A stretch of 28,229 nt of DNA from a virus: the IMG/VR virus record IMGVR_UViG_3300028287_000023, positions 1 to 28,229 of that record; one strand, 5' to 3'. Shown in pieces: positions 24,914 to 28,229 of the stretch. The position numbers were made by a program, and so were the translations under genes. Position 1 is the stretch's first letter, and each line of letters starts with the position of its first letter. The notes under the pieces were generated by a model. That model had not been told where the DNA came from. It did no database searches and saw only the letters and a program-made list of their open reading frames with translations.

Positions 24914-25462
24914 ATGGCTTGCAATTTTCCCAACCAAATAAACAATAGAAACTTTCTAGCACCGGTTGGTTTTAAGTTTACTCTTTCAAAAAATCCAAAG
25001 ATTCCTTTTTTCTGCAATTCAGCAAGAATACCAGAAATTAGTTTAGGTTCTGCAATTCAACCAACATATCTTAAGGATTTGGATGTTCCTGGTGATAGAT
25101 TATCTTATGGAGATTTCTCTTTAAGATTTTTAGTTGATGAGAATATGGAAAATTATATGGCAGTCCATAATTGGTTGACTGGATTAGGATTTCCAGAAAC
25201 AACTCAACAATTTAAAGATTTAGTTACAAATGATGATGGAGTCAGAGATTTAAAAGAACAGTTCAGTGATGGAAGTCTTCATATTTTAAATAGCAATTTC
25301 AGAGATGTTGCTATTGTAAAATTTAGAGATTTATTTCCAATTTATTTGACCTCTTTAGATTTTGAAGCAAGTGATACTGATATCAGCTACTTTACAGCAG
25401 AGGTCACTTTCAAGTATACTATCTACAATGTCTTAGCTGCTGATAACAGAACACCCTTATGA
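24914..25462 (+). CDS. 3: Tail completion and sheath stabiliser protein gp3
   Basis: A 182-residue protein, close to T4 gp3 (176), which caps the tail tube and binds near gp15. Readable motifs are 'NNRNFLAPVGFKFTLSKNPK', 'FFCNSARIPEISLGSAIQPT', 'DVPGDRLSYGDFSLRFLVDE', 'HNWLTGLGFPETTQQFKDL' and 'FPIYLTSLDFEASDTDISYF'. This is a tube-like beta fold, as in other cyanophage proteins labelled gp3, and the place between gp23 and uvsY is the usual one. T4 gp3 itself is distant, so a more general tail-tube-like label would be the alternative. No Shine-Dalgarno is visible. The end overlaps uvsY by 4 bases (ATGA). Confidence 0.75.
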   Translation: MACNFPNQINNRNFLAPVGFKFTLSKNPKIPFFCNSARIPEISLGSAIQPTYLKDLDVPGDRLSYGDFSLRFLVDENMENYMAVHNWLTGLGFPETTQQFKDLVTNDDGVRDLKEQFSDGSLHILNSNFRDVAIVKFRDLFPIYLTSLDFEASDTDISYFTAEVTFKYTIYNVLAADNRTPL

Positions 25463-25890
25463 ACCTTGATCAAATTCAGGAGATGTGGGAAAAGGATTCT
25501 CAAATCGACCCTGATAATCTACATGATGAATCATTAAAAATTCCACAACTTCATTCGAAATATTATACTTTATATAATACCATCACTCTTTTGAGAGAGA
25601 AGGCAAGAGGAACTTATAATCGAGTAAGATTGGAAAGATATAACTATTACACAGGAAAGGCAACAGCAGAGGTTTATGCCGAAGAACCATTCCCATACAA
25701 AGTTAGAGATAAAGAGGCATTACAGAGGTATATGGATGCCGATGAGAAGTTAAATACTATTGACCTCAAAGTTCGTTATTATGATGTAATGCTCAAGTTC
25801 TTAGAAGAAATTATTAAGACAGTTTCAAATAGAACTTTCCAAATTAAAAACTCAATCGACTGGCACAAATTCCAAGCAGGTTTTAACTAA
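25459..25890 (+). CDS. uvsY: Recombination mediator UvsY
   Basis: UvsY loads the UvsX recombinase on single-stranded DNA covered by gp32. This 143-residue protein (T4 137) has the family outline: N-terminal 'NLDQIQEMWEKDSQID', the basic helix 'TYNRVRLERYNYYTGKATAE', 'DADEKLNTIDLKVRYYDVML' and the C-terminal 'SNRTFQIKNSIDWHKFQAGF', which parallels the T4 ending SRGFAIKHIQDMRAFEAG. It overlaps gp3 by 4 bases and the next gene by one base, so a recombination protein is translated from the same message as a tail protein. Confidence 0.92.
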   Translation: MNLDQIQEMWEKDSQIDPDNLHDESLKIPQLHSKYYTLYNTITLLREKARGTYNRVRLERYNYYTGKATAEVYAEEPFPYKVRDKEALQRYMDADEKLNTIDLKVRYYDVMLKFLEEIIKTVSNRTFQIKNSIDWHKFQAGFN

Positions 25891-26072
25891 TGGACGACGA
25901 ATATTATTCTATAGAATTAAATATCAGAGGAATTAGACTTATTCATGAAGGACTTCGACAAGCAGTTCAAAAATGGTCTGGGGGAGAACCAGAAGAACAA
26001 ATTAATTTAATCGCAATGAGAGATAATTTTTATAGACTTATCTTAGAACATCAGTTTGACAACATGAACTAA
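25890..26072 (+). CDS. Small conserved phage protein between uvsY and uvsW (60 aa)
   Basis: I do not recognise a function. The sequence is a probable single helical domain with a basic/hydrophobic pattern ('IELNIRGIRLIHEGLRQAVQ', 'KWSGGEPEEQINLIAMRDNF', YRLILEHQFD). It overlaps the uvsY stop by one base (TAATG) and lies just before uvsW, so an accessory role in recombination or repair is plausible, but this is guilt by association only. T4 has small uvsY-linked proteins at a comparable place; I cannot show homology. Confidence 0.65.
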   Translation: MDDEYYSIELNIRGIRLIHEGLRQAVQKWSGGEPEEQINLIAMRDNFYRLILEHQFDNMN

Positions 26073-26076
26073 ATAC
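26069..26076 (+). promoter_or_regulatory. Late promoter candidate CTAAATAC overlapping a stop codon
   Basis: CTAAATAC contains the TAA (26070-26072) of the 60-aa gene and lies 21 bases before the uvsW ATG. The TAAATA core is intact; the last base differs from the T4 consensus. Confidence 0.4.
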
Positions 26077-26078
26077 TT

Positions 26079-26092
26079 ATAGGTGAACCTAT
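26079..26092. repeat. Inverted repeat over the uvsW ribosome binding region
   Basis: ATAGGTGAACCTAT is a 6+6 inverted repeat around GA. As RNA it could form a 5-bp stem (AUAGG/CCUAU) with a UGAA loop, covering the AGGTG motif that is the only Shine-Dalgarno-like sequence before uvsW. Confidence 0.55.
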
Positions 26093-26097
26093 GAGTT

Positions 26098-27561
26098 ATG
26101 TCTCATTTGATTATATCAAAAAAGAATGAAGTATATTTACAGGTTAAGGCAGAACCTCACGTATACTACGAATTATCAGACCAGTTTACCTTTGAGGTTC
26201 CTGGTGCAAAGTTTATGTCCTCGTATCGTAGTAAATACTGGGATGGAAAGATAAGATTATTTAATACTCAAACAGGAGAGATTTATGTTGGGTTATTAGA
26301 TAAGGTTACAAAGTTTTGTGATGACCACAAATACACTTATGAGTTTGTAGATAATAAGTATTATGGTCTTCCTTTTGAGACGAATGATTTTATCTCAAAG
26401 GAAGGTGTAAAAGATTACATGAATGCTATTTGCAAGTATTCACCGAGAGATTACCAAGTTGAGGGAGTATACGACGCCTTAAAACATAATAGAAAATTGT
26501 TGATATCCCCAACTGCTTCTGGAAAGTCTCTGATGATATATTCTCTTGTGAGATATTACGTTGAGAAGAAACAAAATATTCTGATAGTCGTTCCGACGAC
26601 TTCGCTAGTAGAGCAGATGTATAAAGACTTTGCAGACTATGGTTGGGATGTAGGTTCATATTGTCACAAGATCTATGCGGGAAAGGAGAGAGAAACAGAT
26701 TCTCAAGTCATTATTACTACCTGGCAGTCTATTTACAAACTCCCCCGCAAATACTTTTCCAGATTTAATGTAATTATCGGAGACGAAGCACACCAGTTTA
26801 AATCAAAGTCATTAATATCTATAATGTCTAAACTTGCTGATGCAAAATATCGTTTTGGATTTACCGGAACACTTGACGGAACACAAACTCATAAATGGGT
26901 TCTTGAGGGATTGTTTGGTGCTTCCTACAAAATCATTCGTACCGATGAGTTGATGCAAAAGGGTTATGTTGCTAAACTGGATATCAATGTACTTCTACTG
27001 AAGCACCCAGCACATAAATTTGAAAACTTTGAAGAAGAAGTTCAGTATATTATTAATCATGATCGTAGAAATAAGTTCATAAGAAATCTTGCATTAGACC
27101 TCAAAGGAAATACTTTAGTTCTTTTTGCCAGAGTTGAAGGTCACGGAGAACCTCTATATCATATGATAAATAATAATACGGTTGATGAAAGACAAGTATT
27201 TTTTGTTCATGGTGGTGTAGATACAAAGGATAGAGAACAAGTAAGGGAGATTACTGAGCAAGAAAATAATGCAATTATTGTTGCATCATACGGAACATTC
27301 AGTACAGGAATTAATATCAAAAATCTCCACAATGTCATTTTTGCTTCTCCATCCAAATCTAGAATTCGGAATCTCCAGTCTATTGGAAGGGTGCTTAGGA
27401 AAGGTAATAACAAGACCAAGGCAACTCTCTATGACATTGCTGACGACATATCCTACAAATCCAGGAGGAACTATACACTTAATCATCTAATCGAAAGAAT
27501 TAAAGTTTATAACGAAGAAAACTTTAATTACGATATTGTAAACATACCACTAAAGAATTAA
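26098..27561 (+). CDS. uvsW: Recombination/repair helicase UvsW
   Basis: Superfamily 2 helicase that in T4 branch-migrates recombination intermediates, removes R-loops and helps switch replication from origin-dependent to recombination-dependent mode. At 487 residues it is close to T4 UvsW (503). Visible are an N-terminal DNA-binding domain (to about 105, with 'SDQFTFEVPGAKFMSSYRSK' and YWDGKIRLF), a Q-motif-like 'YSPRDYQVEGVYDALKHNRK', Walker A PTASGKS (138-144), IVVPTTSLVEQM, DEAH (229-232), FGFTGTLDG (TGT at 256), and motif VI QSIGRVLRKG (from 427). All helicase motifs are intact. A second ATG at 26091 is out of frame. Confidence 0.94.
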   Translation: MSHLIISKKNEVYLQVKAEPHVYYELSDQFTFEVPGAKFMSSYRSKYWDGKIRLFNTQTGEIYVGLLDKVTKFCDDHKYTYEFVDNKYYGLPFETNDFISKEGVKDYMNAICKYSPRDYQVEGVYDALKHNRKLLISPTASGKSLMIYSLVRYYVEKKQNILIVVPTTSLVEQMYKDFADYGWDVGSYCHKIYAGKERETDSQVIITTWQSIYKLPRKYFSRFNVIIGDEAHQFKSKSLISIMSKLADAKYRFGFTGTLDGTQTHKWVLEGLFGASYKIIRTDELMQKGYVAKLDINVLLLKHPAHKFENFEEEVQYIINHDRRNKFIRNLALDLKGNTLVLFARVEGHGEPLYHMINNNTVDERQVFFVHGGVDTKDREQVREITEQENNAIIVASYGTFSTGINIKNLHNVIFASPSKSRIRNLQSIGRVLRKGNNKTKATLYDIADDISYKSRRNYTLNHLIERIKVYNEENFNYDIVNIPLKN

Positions 27562-27562
27562 T

Positions 27563-28000
27563 ATGGGAGATGAATTTTACGCAATAATAAAACTAGTATC
27601 TGGTGAAGAAGTATTATCACTTATTTCTATTGATGAGAATGATGGTGATCCTTTGATTGTAATGCAGAATCCAATCACAATGAAACTTCTACATTCTCAA
27701 CATGGAATGCACGTTAAAGTTAAATCATGGATGGAATTAGCATCTGATGATTTCTTTATTGTAAGACCTGATAAAATTCTTACCATGACAGAAACTCATG
27801 ATAAAAGAATGATCGAGATATATACTAACTATCTTGAAGATGAAGATGATATAGAAGTTTATAAACCTCAATCATCCTCTAATGAAAAACCTAAAGGTAT
27901 TGTTAAACCTTCTAGAAAGATGGGGTACTTATCTTCGGTAGAAGAAGCAAGAAAGTCTCTAGAGAATATCTTTAAACTTGAAGATACTAAAGAAAGCTAA
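27563..28000 (+). CDS. Conserved cyanophage protein, possible Sm/LSm-like N-terminal fold (145 aa)
   Basis: The N-terminal 85 residues look like a small beta barrel: 'FYAIIKLVSGEEVLSLISID', 'DPLIVMQNPITMKLLHSQHG', 'VKVKSWMELASDDFFIVRPD' and KILTMTETHDKRMIEIY. The 'KLVSGEEVLSxI..xxxxPLIVxNP' layout recalls Sm/LSm-type proteins and recurs in cyanophage genomes; RNA binding is inferred only. The C-terminal 50 residues are charged and probably flexible ('KPQSSSNEKPKGIVKPSRKM'). It starts one base after the uvsW stop and is followed by the gp55 promoter region. Confidence 0.7.
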   Translation: MGDEFYAIIKLVSGEEVLSLISIDENDGDPLIVMQNPITMKLLHSQHGMHVKVKSWMELASDDFFIVRPDKILTMTETHDKRMIEIYTNYLEDEDDIEVYKPQSSSNEKPKGIVKPSRKMGYLSSVEEARKSLENIFKLEDTKES

Positions 28001-28071
28001 GCCCCTCTCTTTAACCCTAACAAAGGTATTCTACTGATAATCCAGGGTTCTGTCAAGCCCTCTTAAAAGTG

Positions 28072-28080
28072 TGGTATAAT
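28072..28080 (+). promoter_or_regulatory. Extended -10 promoter (TGGTATAAT) for gp55
   Basis: TGGTATAAT is a perfect TATAAT hexamer with the TGn extension, recognised by host primary sigma factor. No good TTGACA match occurs 16-18 bases upstream; the extended -10 can compensate. It lies 33 bases before the gp55 ATG in the longest non-coding gap of the window (28001-28113). It differs from all the late-type boxes upstream, consistent with early or middle expression of gp55. Confidence 0.75.
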
Positions 28081-28113
28081 TAATATAACTTATACTTTAA
28101 AGAGTAATGGATT

Positions 28114-28229
28114 ATGCCCAAAAAGAAATCTGAACACTATGTAAATAATAAAGAATTGTTAGAGGCAATGATTGTCTATCGAACCAAGGTAGAAAAATCA
28201 TACATGAAGACTTTCAATAAAGACCTCAC
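28114..28229 (+). CDS. 55: Late transcription sigma factor gp55 (5' part, truncated at window edge)
   Basis: The 38 complete codons present begin MPKKKSEHYVNNKELLEAM and continue IVYRTKVEKSYMKTFNKDL. T4 gp55 has YVNNKELLQAIIDWKTE near its N-terminus, an almost exact match, and cyanophage gp55 proteins begin in the same way. gp55 is the phage sigma-like subunit that directs host RNA polymerase, with gp33 and the sliding clamp, to TATAAATA late promoters. In-frame stops upstream fix the ATG at 28114; AGAG at 28101-28104 can serve as ribosome site. The catalytically relevant core and clamp-binding C-terminus are outside the window. Confidence 0.85.
   Translation, partial: MPKKKSEHYVNNKELLEAMIVYRTKVEKSYMKTFNKDL

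Noticed and set aside
24493-24948. Forward open frame of 151 codons overlapping the end of gp23
   Set aside because: It runs through gp23 in another frame and across the terminator into gp3; its Leu/Ser-rich content is not protein-like for this phage.
28012-28049. Inverted repeat AACCCT...AGGGTT as a terminator before gp55
   Set aside because: Six-base arms are 26 bases apart and no T run follows; it may be chance.
28051-28056. TGTCAA as a -35 box for the gp55 promoter
   Set aside because: It is the reverse complement of TTGACA, not a match on the coding strand; only the extended -10 is supported.
1-28229. tRNA genes, CRISPR arrays, insertion sequences, integrase or homing endonuclease, photosynthesis genes
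   Set aside because: I looked for tRNA arms, regularly spaced repeats, transposase/HNH/GIY-YIG motifs and psbA-type sequence and saw none in this window.

Overview
This window is part of the structural and morphogenesis block of a T4-like myovirus. The best fit is a marine cyanophage (Kyanoviridae type, infecting Synechococcus or Prochlorococcus). Reasons: every gene lies on the + strand, the DNA is AT-rich, and the order gp8 - giant structural protein - gp13 - gp14 - gp15 - gp16 - gp17 - gp18 - gp19 - gp20 - gp67-like - gp21 - gp22 - gp23 - gp3 - uvsY - uvsW - gp55 is the T4 core in its cyanophage arrangement. Typical cyanophage accessory proteins sit between the core genes. I see no host genes, tRNAs, CRISPR array, integrase or insertion sequence. 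Names come from recognising motifs and gene order by eye; no search was run.

Layout. (1) Bases 1-9470 hold baseplate and peripheral proteins: the 3' part of gp8, a 2465-residue virion protein with a DUF4815-like front half, a 67-residue coiled-coil protein, and two small beta-rich proteins. (2) Bases 9470-12587 hold the neck and tail-completion proteins gp13, gp14 and gp15. (3) Bases 12594-16565 hold DNA packaging. The small terminase gp16 and large terminase gp17 are separated by a 554-residue modular Lys/Cys-rich protein of unknown role, and a 73-residue zinc-ribbon-like protein follows gp17. (4) Bases 16647-19449 hold tail sheath gp18 and tail tube gp19. (5) Bases 19483-24842 hold the prohead: portal gp20, a 55-residue gp67-like core protein, an 86-residue repeat protein, protease gp21, scaffold gp22 and major capsid protein gp23. 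A strong UUCG-loop terminator follows gp23. (6) Bases 24914-28229 hold gp3, the recombination mediator UvsY, a 60-residue protein, helicase UvsW, a 145-residue protein, and the beginning of the late sigma factor gp55.

Regulation can be partly read. Eight TATAAATA- or CTAAATA-like boxes, the form expected of T4-type late promoters, lie just upstream of start codons (116-aa protein, gp18, gp20, gp67-like, gp22, gp23, gp3, uvsW). Three of them include the stop codon of the preceding gene. gp55, which should read such boxes, instead has a sigma70-like extended -10 element. Most genes are joined by 1-4 base overlaps or very short gaps, so the transcripts are polycistronic.

Most of the window is ordinary T4 core. 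The parts most worth a second look are the modular 554-aa protein inside the terminase operon (with an EF-hand/dockerin-like loop and a palindrome over its start codon), the 15-residue tandem-repeat protein between gp67-like and gp21, two peptide modules shared by gp8, the giant protein and gp14, and several hairpins at translation starts.
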